Below are positions 16,440-25,733 of a stretch of 48,169 nucleotides of DNA, piece after piece (within the stretch, counting starts at the first letter, position 1; each line of letters starts with the position of its first letter). The notes beneath the pieces are model-generated. The model made no database searches and had not been told where the DNA came from. It saw only the letters and a program-made list of their open reading frames with translations. A program made the position numbers and the translations under genes. The stretch is from assembly GCA_937944295.1 (NCBI GenBank), contig CALDZL010000003.1, forward strand, positions 1 through 48,169, written 5' to 3'. The stretch comes from an uncultured Sphingorhabdus sp. (GTDB lineage: Bacteria; Pseudomonadota; Alphaproteobacteria; Sphingomonadales; Sphingomonadaceae).

Positions 16440-19172
16440 CTAAAAAATATTATCTTCGATATCGAAGTTATTTTTCTTTTGCATCAATTTTGATCGGGAT
16501 GAAAGCTTTGTTTTAACGGATTGTATCGCTTCATCTAATGTCACGCGCTTAATTTGTGTGTCTTCTGGGAAAGCATTTAATAATCGTGACGGCGTTGCAG
16601 CAGATAACAAGACAAATTGGCCTTGATCATCACTGCGTCTTATTAAGCGGCCAAAAGCTTGGGCCAATCGGGCGCGGATGATCCTATCGTCATAGGCACT
16701 GCCGCCATGCGCGAGCCGGCGCGCTTTATGCAATATATCAGGACGCGGCCAAGGGACTTGCTCCATAATAACAAGGCGCAGACTATGGCCAGGAACATCG
16801 ACGCCATCGCGCAATGCATCGGTGCCAAGCAAAGATGCATTGGGGTCATCACGGAAAATATCGACCAAAGTCCCTGTATCAATCGGATCGATATGTTGGG
16901 CATAAAGCGGCAGACCATCACGCGCCATGCGATCAGCAATGCGCGCATGAACGCTGCGCAAACGTTTTATCGCTGTGAATAATCCTAATGCCCCGCCATT
17001 AGAGGCCATGATAAGCTGGGCATAGGCACCCGCTAATGCAGCATTATCACCGCGCTTAATATCGGTCACAATCAGAACTTCAGCCTGTTCTTTATAAGCA
17101 AAAGGGCTGGCGGCTTCAAACATTTGCGCAGGATGCGCCAGATGGTGGGTTCCTGTTCTTTGTTGGGCGTTATCCCAATCACCGCCGCTGCGTAATGTGG
17201 CTGATGTCACCATGATACCGTGACTGGGTTCATAAACGCTCTTATTTACAGGTACCATGGGATCAAGCCAATGGCGATGCATCCCCATATCATATTCGCG
17301 CCCATCAAAGCGTTGCACCGCTATCCAATCGACAAAGTCAGAATCCATGACCCCATTCACCCTTGCGAGTAACGCCATCCAGCCTGCTACAGTATCAACA
17401 CGCCATGCAAGGCTTTGGATAGCGCCCTCAATGCGCGCGCGGGCTGGACCATCCATCCAATCGGGGGGATCACCGATCATTGTTTCTAATCTTATACCCA
17501 GAATATTCAGGGCTTTATAGAGATCATCAAGCGCACTAAGGGCGTCTTCAGCAGTATCGATGAGTGCAGGGTCAATCTGGCTTAACTCGGTTTCCATGCT
17601 ATAGCCGCTATCGGTATTTTCATCGCGTGCATACACCATGGTGCGCACGCTTGCGAATAATTTCTCAAATGGCCCCAGCGGCATATTTTCTTGAATCCTA
17701 CCCAGCCATCCCTCTGCTGGAAAGGCTTCGGCCGCTTGAGATGCAGCGGTAATGGCGCTGCCGCCTGCTTCGTCATAAGAGGCAACATCAGCAAGCCTAG
17801 CCGATAATCCGCGCCGCCGCCCGCGTGCTTTGCCTTCGGGGCCTATTATCCAGCGGCGCAGTTCAACCGTTTCTTGTCCTGTAAGCGCTGCGCCAAACAT
17901 AGAGTCAGCAGCATCGAACAAATGATGCCCTTCGTCAAAAATTATGCGTGTAGGGCGATGTTCATGTTCGCGCCCTCTAGCTGCATTCACCATGACAAGT
18001 GCATGATTGGCTATAACGATATCGGCATTTTGGCTGTTGCGGCTAGCGCGCTCGATAAAGCATTTTTTATAATGCGGGCAGCCCGCATATATGCATTCGC
18101 CGCGCCGATCGGTTAGGGCCGTGGACCCATTGCGGCGAAATAATGTGGTTAGCCACCCTGGTAAATCGCCGCCCACCATATCGCCGTCTTTGCTATAGGC
18201 CGCCCAGCGCGCAACGAGCTGCGCCAATATAGCGGCACGCCCTGTAAACCCGCCTTGCAAAGCATCTTCTAGGTTGAGCAAACATAGATAATTTTCGCGT
18301 CCTTTGCGGACCACAACCTTTGCCTTAAATTCATCATCGCTTGGGTATAATCTACGGGTCTCTTGCGTAAGCTGGCGCTGCAATGCTTTGGTATAGGTGG
18401 AAATCCACACCGCACCATCAGCAGTCTTTGACCATAGGGATGCAGGGGCCAAATAGCCGAGCGTCTTGCCAATACCCGTACCAGCCTCGGCAAGTAGCAT
18501 ATTGGGATTGCCTTCATGCTGGCGCGGTGTGAAAATATGACCAGCGGCCTGCGCATAATCGCGTTGCCCTTGTCTTTTCTCTGCATCTTTGCCTGTTAAT
18601 TGATCAAGCTTACCCAAAATAGTTTCAGGTTCAATCGCGATATTACGCGGCGCACCGCGCGGTGCGCTTTCTTCCCATTCTTTTAGCCGCGAAAATAACC
18701 AAGGTTCGGCCTCTTTGGGTTTGCTGAGATAAGGCATCATTGCCGCCGCCCAAGGCCAACGAAGCCGATAAAGGCTCTGAGCGCTATCCCATGCGCCTAT
18801 GCGTTGCTTCCATTTTGGAGATTGCATTGTTTTGAGCATATAAAGCGCGGCCTTGCGGTAAAGCAATGGATAGGCGTCTTCGCTATTCGGCACCTCAAAG
18901 TTAAGTGCCTTTGCAAGGCCGCTCGGTGTTGGCACCATAAATTGTGCGGGCAATATAAAGGCAAAGAGTTCGAGCAAATCTAGTCCTGATAAATCTGCAT
19001 AGCCCAATCTTTGCGATATCAAAGGGGCGTTCATCATTATCATTGGCGTATCGGCGGCGCGCCCTATGGCATCACCTTTGGTGACAGGATGAACCTCATC
19101 ATTGCTCTCACAAATCCAAATGCCGCTGTAGCTGGCGTGCAAAGTGGGGAAAGGCAGGTCAATATCACTCAC
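16440..19172 (-). CDS. DinG/XPD-like ATP-dependent DNA helicase
   Basis: A 910-residue superfamily 2 helicase. Walker A is AEAGTGIGKT at 228-237, and Walker B is DEGHHLF. Between them are four cysteines (ENYLC, GEC, AGC and KKC in the GECIYAGCPHYKKC region) placed as in the iron-sulphur domain of XPD and DinG. The C-terminal motifs GTDALRDGVDVPG and AQAFGRLIRR complete the helicase core. About 200 residues precede the core and show no exonuclease motifs. The start is GTG with no strong ribosome site. It would unwind 5'-tailed, forked or R-loop DNA. No LexA box was found upstream. Confidence 0.92.
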   Translation of the reverse strand: MSDIDLPFPTLHASYSGIWICESNDEVHPVTKGDAIGRAADTPMIMMNAPLISQRLGYADLSGLDLLELFAFILPAQFMVPTPSGLAKALNFEVPNSEDAYPLLYRKAALYMLKTMQSPKWKQRIGAWDSAQSLYRLRWPWAAAMMPYLSKPKEAEPWLFSRLKEWEESAPRGAPRNIAIEPETILGKLDQLTGKDAEKRQGQRDYAQAAGHIFTPRQHEGNPNMLLAEAGTGIGKTLGYLAPASLWSKTADGAVWISTYTKALQRQLTQETRRLYPSDDEFKAKVVVRKGRENYLCLLNLEDALQGGFTGRAAILAQLVARWAAYSKDGDMVGGDLPGWLTTLFRRNGSTALTDRRGECIYAGCPHYKKCFIERASRNSQNADIVIANHALVMVNAARGREHEHRPTRIIFDEGHHLFDAADSMFGAALTGQETVELRRWIIGPEGKARGRRRGLSARLADVASYDEAGGSAITAASQAAEAFPAEGWLGRIQENMPLGPFEKLFASVRTMVYARDENTDSGYSMETELSQIDPALIDTAEDALSALDDLYKALNILGIRLETMIGDPPDWMDGPARARIEGAIQSLAWRVDTVAGWMALLARVNGVMDSDFVDWIAVQRFDGREYDMGMHRHWLDPMVPVNKSVYEPSHGIMVTSATLRSGGDWDNAQQRTGTHHLAHPAQMFEAASPFAYKEQAEVLIVTDIKRGDNAALAGAYAQLIMASNGGALGLFTAIKRLRSVHARIADRMARDGLPLYAQHIDPIDTGTLVDIFRDDPNASLLGTDALRDGVDVPGHSLRLVIMEQVPWPRPDILHKARRLAHGGSAYDDRIIRARLAQAFGRLIRRSDDQGQFVLLSAATPSRLLNAFPEDTQIKRVTLDEAIQSVKTKLSSRSKLMQKKNNFDIEDNIF

Positions 19173-19311
19173 GCAATCGGCCTATCTTGGTTGATGATAA
19201 GGTTCAACTGTTTTGACAGGATAGAAGCATTTATAATCGCTTGGATTTGCAAGATGATTAATCTATTGCAAGATGCAGCGGCAATAATGCCCATCAAGGA
19301 AAGAAATAGAC

Positions 19312-20895
19312 GTGACCGATTATAGTGAATTTGCGATGAAATCCAAAGCTTGGCCCTTTGAAGAAGCGCGCAAATTGCTCAAACGTTATCGCGGGGAGCG
19401 CGGCGCTCCTGCGCCCAAACCAGGCGGCGAAAAGATGCTGTTTGAAACGGGTTATGGTCCATCAGGGTTGCCGCATATCGGTACGTTTAATGAGGTGCTG
19501 CGGACCACTATGGTGCGTAGGGCTTATGAGACGCTAACCGGCAATAGCACGCGTTTGATTTGCTTTTCTGATGATATGGATGGGTTTCGCAAAGTGCCGA
19601 CCAATGTTCCCAACCAGGAAATGCTGGCCAAGCATTTGCACAAACCGCTCACTCAAGTGCCTGACCCTTATGAAAAATATGAGAGCTTTGCCCATCATAA
19701 TAATGCGATGCTGCGCGAGTTTTTGGATCGTTATGGCTTTGATTATGAATTTATGTCCTCGACGCAGCAATATGTAAGCGGTGCTTTTGATGAAACGCTG
19801 AAATTGGTGTTAGAACGCAATCAACAGATATTGGACATCATGCTGCCAACTTTGGGCAAAGAACGTCAGGCGACTTATTCGCCGATCTTGCCGATTAGCC
19901 CGAAGAGCGGCCATGTTTTGCAAGTCCCTGTTGAGATTATCGATGCACAAAATGGTATGGTGCGCTTTGAAGATGATGGCGAAATGATCGAACATAATAT
20001 CCTATCGGGTGGTGCTAAATTACAATGGAAAGTCGATTGGGCGATGCGCTGGGTGGCGCTGGGCGTTGATTATGAAATGTATGGCAAAGATTTGACCGAT
20101 AGCGGAATACAATCAGGAAAAATTGCCAAAGTACTTGGCGCGCGCAAGCCCGAAGGTTTAATATATGAAATGTTCCTAGATGAAAAAGGCGAGAAGATTT
20201 CCAAGTCCAAAGGTAATGGATTATCGCTGGATGAATGGTTGCGTTATGGCAGTCAAAATAGCCTTGCTTTCTATATCTACCGCGATCCCAAAGCGGCCAA
20301 ACAATTGCATATGGGCGTTATCCCCAAAGCAGCCGATGAATATTTCCAATTCCGAGCCTCATGGCATGACCAAGCGCCCGATAAGCAGCTTGGCAATCCC
20401 GTGCATCATATTCATAATTGCGATGTTCCAAGTGATGTCATTCCCGTGACCTTTGGGCTGTTGCTCAATTTGGTGGGTGTGATGGGCGATGCCAATCGCG
20501 AACAAATATGGAATTATTTGCGCCAATATGCGCCCGATGTTTCGCCTGAAAAATATCCAGACATGGATGAACTTATCGGCAATGCTATGGCCTATCATAA
20601 AGATTTTATTGCCCCAACATTGCAGCGGCGTAAAGCGCAAGGCACAGAGATTTCAGCCCTAAAGCGTCTCGATGAAGAATTGGCAAAATTATCTGATGAT
20701 AGCGCAGCAGAAGATATTCAAACGATCGTCTTCACCATTGGCAAAGAGGCAGGTTTTGAGAATTTGCGCGATTGGTTTCAGGCGCTTTATGAAACATTGC
20801 TAGGGTCTTCGCAGGGACCGCGTATGGGCAGCTTTATCGCGCTTTATGGTATCGATAATAGCCGCAAATTAATCGCTGATGCTTTAGCTGAATAG
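19312..20895 (+). CDS. lysK: Lysyl-tRNA synthetase, class I
   Basis: A 527-residue class I synthetase with the HIGH-type motif in SGLPHIGTFNE (residues 52-61) and the KMSKS-type loop KISKSKGNGLS. Class I LysRS is the archaeal-type enzyme that most alphaproteobacteria use in place of the class II LysS. The GTG start follows AAGGAAAG. It is divergent from the helicase gene. It is followed at 9 bp by a short asparaginase-like gene, so the two may share a transcript. Confidence 0.97.
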   Translation: MTDYSEFAMKSKAWPFEEARKLLKRYRGERGAPAPKPGGEKMLFETGYGPSGLPHIGTFNEVLRTTMVRRAYETLTGNSTRLICFSDDMDGFRKVPTNVPNQEMLAKHLHKPLTQVPDPYEKYESFAHHNNAMLREFLDRYGFDYEFMSSTQQYVSGAFDETLKLVLERNQQILDIMLPTLGKERQATYSPILPISPKSGHVLQVPVEIIDAQNGMVRFEDDGEMIEHNILSGGAKLQWKVDWAMRWVALGVDYEMYGKDLTDSGIQSGKIAKVLGARKPEGLIYEMFLDEKGEKISKSKGNGLSLDEWLRYGSQNSLAFYIYRDPKAAKQLHMGVIPKAADEYFQFRASWHDQAPDKQLGNPVHHIHNCDVPSDVIPVTFGLLLNLVGVMGDANREQIWNYLRQYAPDVSPEKYPDMDELIGNAMAYHKDFIAPTLQRRKAQGTEISALKRLDEELAKLSDDSAAEDIQTIVFTIGKEAGFENLRDWFQALYETLLGSSQGPRMGSFIALYGIDNSRKLIADALAE

Positions 20896-20904
20896 TCGAA
20901 AATA

Positions 20905-21384
20905 ATGATCGACATTTTCACCACGGGCGGGACGATTGATAAAGTTTATTTTGATGCATTGTCCGAATATCAGATTGGACCGACAACATTGCCCGATATG
21001 TTGCGTGAGAATAATGTCTATGCCCCGCACCGTGTGACCCAGCTTATGCGCAAGGATAGCTTGGACCTTACCGATGCTGATCGTGCGTTAATTCATGATG
21101 CAGCCTTAGCAAGCGATGCCGATAAAATATTGATTACACATGGTACCGACACGATAGTAGAAACAGGAAAAGCTCTTGCAGACATTGCGGATAAGGTGAT
21201 TGTTTTGACGGGCGCTCTGCAGCCCGCAAGCCTGCGCAATAGCGATGCAGAATTTAACGTGGGCTTTGCATTGGCGGCGGTACAGACGCTGTCCAAAGGT
21301 ATCTATGTGGCGATGAATGGGCAGGTTTTTGATCCGAATATCACGGTGAAAGACCGTATGGCTGGGCGCTTTAAATCTTTATAA
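20905..21384 (+). CDS. Half-length asparaginase-like protein
   Basis: A 159-residue protein that covers only the N-terminal domain of type I/II L-asparaginases. Both catalytic threonine motifs are present: FTTGGTID at residues 5-12 and ITHGTDTIVET. The C-terminal domain (about 150 residues) that normally completes the active site of a neighbouring subunit is missing, and the reading frame ends cleanly rather than by frameshift. I recall stand-alone domains of this kind in alphaproteobacteria. Whether it hydrolyses asparagine is unknown. It lies just after lysK. Confidence 0.88.
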   Translation: MIDIFTTGGTIDKVYFDALSEYQIGPTTLPDMLRENNVYAPHRVTQLMRKDSLDLTDADRALIHDAALASDADKILITHGTDTIVETGKALADIADKVIVLTGALQPASLRNSDAEFNVGFALAAVQTLSKGIYVAMNGQVFDPNITVKDRMAGRFKSL

Positions 21385-21414
21385 ACTATCAATATTTATC
21401 CATTCTTTAGGATA

Positions 21415-21795
21415 ATGTTAAATATTAATCTCTATATAACCCTAATGGTTATACAGGCCCCTTTAATGATTTGTTTATCTGCTTATATGTGCAGCATGCC
21501 TAGCGATATGGCTTCGCTTGAGGGGGTTAAATCCTATCAACCAAAGTTAGATGAAAGCACGATAAATCTACCTAAGGTTATTAATCCCATCATTGTGGTT
21601 AGGCTTGATGATCAGAATAACACAAAGCCGCTGTGGCAATGTTGTGATAGCATGGCTTTAGATGCTGTTGAAATAAAAGAACCAGAGGCACCAGAGGCTT
21701 TCTCAACCGAAATAAAGTTCACCCCTGATTGGTGGCCAATGCGCGGTACATTCAATCCTATAGGTTTGAAGATTAAGCTTAATATGACGCTCTAA
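21415..21795 (+). CDS. Hypothetical secreted or membrane-anchored protein
   Basis: A 126-residue protein with a hydrophobic N-terminus (LYITLMVIQAPLMICLSAYMC), perhaps a signal peptide or anchor with a cysteine at its end, followed by a polar region with a WQCC pair and a WWPM segment. AGGA stands close to the ATG, at short spacing. No family was recognised. It is on the same strand as the asparaginase-like gene, 30 bp after it, and converges with the desaturase gene after 4 bp. The frame could be spurious, but it fills the gap exactly. Confidence 0.5.
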   Translation: MLNINLYITLMVIQAPLMICLSAYMCSMPSDMASLEGVKSYQPKLDESTINLPKVINPIIVVRLDDQNNTKPLWQCCDSMALDAVEIKEPEAPEAFSTEIKFTPDWWPMRGTFNPIGLKIKLNMTL

Positions 21796-21799
21796 ACAT

Positions 21800-22855
21800 T
21801 TATGCAGGGGCTTTTGTGATGCTGCGCATAACTTCTCTATAACCATGTGCAGTCGTCATTTTTTCACCATAACCATTGGCCAACAGGTGCATATGTGCCT
21901 TGGGCAAATGATAGCATGGCACACCCATGAACAGATGATGCTCGCAATGATAATTGACCCAATAGGGCGCAATAAACATGCGCTCAAACCAATTGGCATA
22001 TGTTGTGCGCGCGTGGCTAAATGGGTCATCGCTGCCCACTGCGGTGCAAGCATGTTCGGCAATATTACGAATACGCAATACCATTTGAAAGCTGGTTGCC
22101 AGCGCGATTATCCAAATCAAAAAGGGGATGATACCCAATGTCATCAGGCTGATGATGAGGACCGCCAATTGCACCACTAAAAACCGTGCTACTGTTTGGG
22201 CGGTGATAATCGAGCCGTTTATGGTGGTCTCTACTGCACCAATGCCAGCACGGGCGCTGTTGTTAAGTGCGCGGCCAGCGCTGGTATCACGCGGGCTATC
22301 CTCTTGATGGCTATCACAGCGCAGAATTGCCTTAAACCCCTGCCATGCTCTGGCAAATTGATGGCTGCGCTGTTTAAAGAAAGTCTGCCCTGTTAAATCT
22401 CGGATAATCTTACGTTGCATACTGGCTTTGCTGGTGGGGAAAGGCGCAGAAAGGCTAAGATCGGGGTCTTCCTCTTGCTGGGTAAAACGATGGTGCGTCA
22501 AATGATAGCTGCGATAAGCGTGCAAATCGCTACCCGTCGATGCCCCCGTCAGCCATTGGCCCATAAAATTATTAATTTTGCGATTGGGATGTAATAATCC
22601 ATGGGCGGCTTCATGCATTAATATAGAGAGGCCAAGCTGCCGCGCACCAACGGCCAATATGGCAATGGGTGATATGATTAACCCAGCAAACCAATGCCAT
22701 TGCCATAGCAAAGCTGTGCCGCCCAATATTATCGCAACCATCAGCCATGCGTGCGTCATAAGCCATATTCCGCGTGCGCCTGACACATGGGTGAGGCGCT
22801 GCCAAACTATTTTATCGAATATTTCCAATGGGCGCGCAGCCTTTACCGATGGCAT
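21800..22855 (-). CDS. Membrane fatty acid desaturase
   Basis: A 351-residue membrane protein with the three histidine boxes of di-iron desaturases: HEAAHG, HLTHHRF and HCEHHLFM. Several hydrophobic segments separate them. Family members insert double bonds in, or hydroxylate, membrane lipid chains or carotenoid-type substrates. AGAGAG precedes the ATG. The third box within NYHCEHHLFMGVPCYHLP is typical of the FA_desaturase group. The chain position and substrate cannot be derived. It reads toward the hypothetical gene at 21.4 kb. Confidence 0.92.
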   Translation of the reverse strand: MPSVKAARPLEIFDKIVWQRLTHVSGARGIWLMTHAWLMVAIILGGTALLWQWHWFAGLIISPIAILAVGARQLGLSILMHEAAHGLLHPNRKINNFMGQWLTGASTGSDLHAYRSYHLTHHRFTQQEEDPDLSLSAPFPTSKASMQRKIIRDLTGQTFFKQRSHQFARAWQGFKAILRCDSHQEDSPRDTSAGRALNNSARAGIGAVETTINGSIITAQTVARFLVVQLAVLIISLMTLGIIPFLIWIIALATSFQMVLRIRNIAEHACTAVGSDDPFSHARTTYANWFERMFIAPYWVNYHCEHHLFMGVPCYHLPKAHMHLLANGYGEKMTTAHGYREVMRSITKAPA

Positions 22856-22937
22856 GATAGTCTCTCTCTTCTCATATTCCTATATCGCAAATTATAGCGC
22901 TTGCCAAATGCGCTAGGGCATCGCGCATATTGGGCTA

Positions 22938-24137
22938 TCATAATTGCGCTTGCGCAAGCCGCTCCATAAAGGCTGCGCCCTTTTCCATCTCGCTTAACAG
23001 AATATATTCATTGGGTTGATGCGCTTGTTCAATAGAGCCAGGGCCGCAGATCACTGTTGGAAAACCAGCAGCGGCAAATTGTCCGCCTTCGGTGGCATAA
23101 GACACAACGCCGCTATCACCATTATCACCCGCTAAAGCGCGCACGAAATTCTCTATATCCGTCCCAGCAGTGGGGGCAAGAGCGGGGGCGTTGCTGTGGC
23201 GTTTCATGGTGACGCCTGCACCATCAAATGCTGCGTTAAGTTCGCTATTGAGGGCATCGATTTTGGCCTTGAAAGGCGTGATAATCTTGTCCGCATCTTG
23301 GCCAGGGGGACAGCGCAAATCAAAGATAAATTTGCAATGCCGCGCCAATATATTAGGCGCTGTTCCGCCATGAATTTCACCAATAGTTAGCGTTGCATGC
23401 GGCGGGATAAAGGGCGATTGCGGGTCGGCCTCTTCCCATAATTTGCGTGTTAAGACAGCAAGATCATGCATCAACTCCACCGCCACCATATTGGCCGAAA
23501 TGCCTAGATGCGTTAAGCTGCTATGCGCTTCATGGCCGCTCACCTCGACCTCATAGAGCGCTATGCCCTTATGCCCATTTATCACCTTCATCATGCTCGG
23601 CTCACCTACAATGGCCGCGCGCGGCGCTGCTATATTTTGCGCCATTCTCGCAATCATTTCAGGAGCGCCTTGACAGCCAATTTCTTCGTCATAGCTGATT
23701 GCCAGATGCACGGGTTTGCTGCATGATGTAAAGCGCGGAACCGCCGCCAAAGCAAGTGCGATAAAGCCCTTCATATCGCATGTACCGCGCCCATAGAGCG
23801 CGTCTTGGCCTTCATACTGGCCAGCGATTAGGGTGAATGGATCGCTCTTCCAATCCTGTCCATCGACGGGCACAACATCGCTATGGCCCGATAATATGAT
23901 GCCGCCCTCGACCTGCGATGGATCATCCATTGCGCCGATGCTGGCGAACAAATTGGCTTTATTTCCAGCGGCATTGGGGACGCGCTGCGATGCTACGCCG
24001 TGCGCAATTAGATAATCCTCGACCCATTTTATGAGTTCTAAATTGCTATGGCGCGATGTCGTGTCAAAGGCGATGAGCGTCGATAATATGTCGAGCGCGC
24101 GTGACAAAATGTCGTTTTTTTGTAAAGATGCGTTCAT
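22938..24137 (-). CDS. argE: Acetylornithine deacetylase (ArgE/DapE family, M20)
   Basis: A 399-residue M20 metallopeptidase-fold enzyme. Metal ligands are visible in LSGHSDVVPVDG, RGTCDMKGF, YDEEIGCQGA (catalytic Glu plus metal Glu) and near the end CGPGSIEQAHQPNEYI. YATEGGQFAAAG is typical of ArgE. It would remove the acetyl group of N-acetylornithine in arginine synthesis, though relatives act on other N-acyl amino acids. Length is normal. It lies 82 bp upstream of the desaturase gene on the same strand. Confidence 0.9.
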   Translation of the reverse strand: MNASLQKNDILSRALDILSTLIAFDTTSRHSNLELIKWVEDYLIAHGVASQRVPNAAGNKANLFASIGAMDDPSQVEGGIILSGHSDVVPVDGQDWKSDPFTLIAGQYEGQDALYGRGTCDMKGFIALALAAVPRFTSCSKPVHLAISYDEEIGCQGAPEMIARMAQNIAAPRAAIVGEPSMMKVINGHKGIALYEVEVSGHEAHSSLTHLGISANMVAVELMHDLAVLTRKLWEEADPQSPFIPPHATLTIGEIHGGTAPNILARHCKFIFDLRCPPGQDADKIITPFKAKIDALNSELNAAFDGAGVTMKRHSNAPALAPTAGTDIENFVRALAGDNGDSGVVSYATEGGQFAAAGFPTVICGPGSIEQAHQPNEYILLSEMEKGAAFMERLAQAQL

Positions 24138-24241
24138 GGTGCGACATTAGGGGTAATTGGGCGTGATTGGAAGGCGAATTTATTCTTCATCCCATCATCA
24201 TTCGTCACCCTGTCCTCATGTGTAATAGACCCACTTTCGTC

Positions 24242-24262
24242 ACCCTGAATTTATTTCAGGGT
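24242..24262. repeat. REP-like palindrome A
   Basis: Perfect 8-bp arms ACCCTGAA / TTCAGGGT around a 5-nt loop, in the argE-GST gap. A partial relative (CGTCACCCTG) lies about 35 bp upstream. The CCTGAA...TTCAGG core is shared by dispersed extragenic palindromes common in sphingomonads. Confidence 0.7.
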
Positions 24263-24294
24263 CTCTGTGAGGAGGTCATTAGGCACATGTTATA

Positions 24295-24309
24295 CTGAAC
24301 CGAGTTCAG
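24295..24309. repeat. REP-like palindrome B
   Basis: Arms CTGAAC / GTTCAG around CGA, preceded by TTATA and followed by CATGA. It resembles elements A and C and lies about 50 bp after A. Confidence 0.65.
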
Positions 24310-24334
24310 CATGATGGCTTTGGGTTTGAGAGTT

Positions 24335-24355
24335 ATACTGAGACAAGTTCAGTAT
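24335..24355. repeat. REP-like palindrome C
   Basis: Arms ATACTGA / TCAGTAT around a 7-nt loop containing ACAAG, followed by GACG. The core TACTGA..CAAGTTCAGTATGA is a close relative of element B, about 40 bp away. Confidence 0.7.
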
Positions 24356-24381
24356 GACGTTTGTTAGTTACACATTTTTTC

Positions 24382-25023
24382 CTACTTGCGTATCTCTTCT
24401 TGTTTTCTCTCCCAATCATCGGCGAGGGCAGCATCAATGGTGGGGATGGATTCAACGCGCCGCGCATAGGCAATGAGATGCGTGTAGGAAGCGGGGTTAA
24501 GCCCTGCACGTTCCGCCAAACGCATCGCCCAACACAAATAGGCATCGGCAGCGCTGATATGATCGCCAATCAGAAATTTACGCTGCGTTAAATGTTTATC
24601 GAGCAACTCAAAACGCGTAGGCGCTAAGGCGCGGATATTATCTTTGCTGCCATCGTCCAATTCATCGTAAAATACCATGCGGTAAATTTGCTTATGAATC
24701 TCTGTGGCGACAAAAGCAATCCAGCGGATGAGTTGATAATAGTCCGCATCCTTGGGTTCGCGGCGAAAAGCATCATCAGCCGATTGTGATTGTACCCACA
24801 TAAGCGCGGCGCTGGTTTCGGTGATGGTCTCGCCATCAGGCGTAATCAAAGTACACACTTGCCTCAGTGGATTAATGGCTTGATAAGCATCACGGCCTAG
24901 CGTGTCGGCTTGGATAATATGCAATGGCACATCCCCTAAAGCGGCGGCGATACGCACGCTCAGGGAACAGGTCATGGGCATATGATAGAGTGTTGCAATT
25001 GGCTGATTATCATCTGCTTGCAT
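24382..25023 (-). CDS. Glutathione S-transferase family protein
   Basis: A 213-residue GST. The thioredoxin-like N-domain reads ATLYHMPMTCSLSVRIAAALGDVPL, with TPDGETITETSAALMWV supplying the glutathione-binding ETSA (Glu-Thr/Ser) loop, and the alpha-helical C-domain includes LIGDHISAADAYLCWAM, the hydrophobic-staple motif region. AAGGA eight bases before the ATG supports the start. It is 12 bp downstream of the oxygenase gene on the same strand. The substrate is unknown; the family often acts in detoxification. Confidence 0.92.
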   Translation of the reverse strand: MQADDNQPIATLYHMPMTCSLSVRIAAALGDVPLHIIQADTLGRDAYQAINPLRQVCTLITPDGETITETSAALMWVQSQSADDAFRREPKDADYYQLIRWIAFVATEIHKQIYRMVFYDELDDGSKDNIRALAPTRFELLDKHLTQRKFLIGDHISAADAYLCWAMRLAERAGLNPASYTHLIAYARRVESIPTIDAALADDWERKQEEIRK

Positions 25024-25035
25024 CTATTTTGTCCT

Positions 25036-25704
25036 TCACTGTATGCCCCATTTATTTTGGCGGAACCATTTGGTGATGATATATTTGCGTCCCTTTGTAA
25101 CAGGCTTACCCGAATGGAGGCTGAAATTATTTTGTTTGCCATCGGGTTTCATATTATTCCACGCAACCAACATACCCGCCAGAGGCCGCACACCTATTTT
25201 GGCTTTGTAAAATTCTGTTGTCCCGCCTTCTAAATCATCATTTAAATAGATCATAGCGGTCCAGCTTCTCTGGCCGCCATTGATGCGTTCCTGTTGCCAA
25301 TAGGCCTCTGTTGTATGGAAAAAATCATGATGCTCTTTAAATTGTTGTCCAACATCATAGCGCTGTCCTTGGATGATTTCGCTATATCCTGGTTTGACAC
25401 CGAGCAATTTTGAAATTTTCTTATCTATCGCTTTTACCACTGGATTATCATGCTCCATGTTACAGCTATAGCTGGTACGAAACCCTTCTAATTCGGTACC
25501 AGCATATAATTCAGAAGGTTTTGCGGTTCTATCGATTAATTCTATCAAGTTAGTACGTTCCTCTAAATTAAGGAAATTTTGATAGACATAGATTTGCAAA
25601 TGTTCATTGGGGATATGTTGTACATATTTATTACGATCAAGACTTTTTGATACGTTCTTTCCAATTTTTGATAATATTTTTGGATTATTATTGGGGTCAA
25701 TCAT
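25036..25704 (-). CDS. 2OG-Fe(II) oxygenase, prolyl 4-hydroxylase-like
   Basis: About 222 residues. The iron triad is visible as H125 and D127 in EHHDFF and H197 in NFSLHSGKPV, with the 2-oxoglutarate-binding Lys207 in KGRKYIITKWF. RSWTAMIYLNDDLEGGTTEF is the typical P4Hc-domain stretch. Bacterial members hydroxylate proline in peptides or elongation factor Tu, but the target here is unknown. The ATG at 25704 is chosen since the frame upstream overlaps the preceding amidohydrolase gene; GAGAG stands nearby. It likely forms an operon with that gene and the GST. Confidence 0.9.
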   Translation of the reverse strand: MIDPNNNPKILSKIGKNVSKSLDRNKYVQHIPNEHLQIYVYQNFLNLEERTNLIELIDRTAKPSELYAGTELEGFRTSYSCNMEHDNPVVKAIDKKISKLLGVKPGYSEIIQGQRYDVGQQFKEHHDFFHTTEAYWQQERINGGQRSWTAMIYLNDDLEGGTTEFYKAKIGVRPLAGMLVAWNNMKPDGKQNNFSLHSGKPVTKGRKYIITKWFRQNKWGIQ

Positions 25705-25733
25705 GCTGAGCTCTCTGATAATATAAGATATAT

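Noticed and set aside
19173-19311. LexA box or promoter before the helicase gene and lysK
   Set aside because: GTTC occurs but not as GTTC-N7-GTTC, and the TTGACA there is only 13 bp from TATAAT, too short for a standard sigma-70 promoter.
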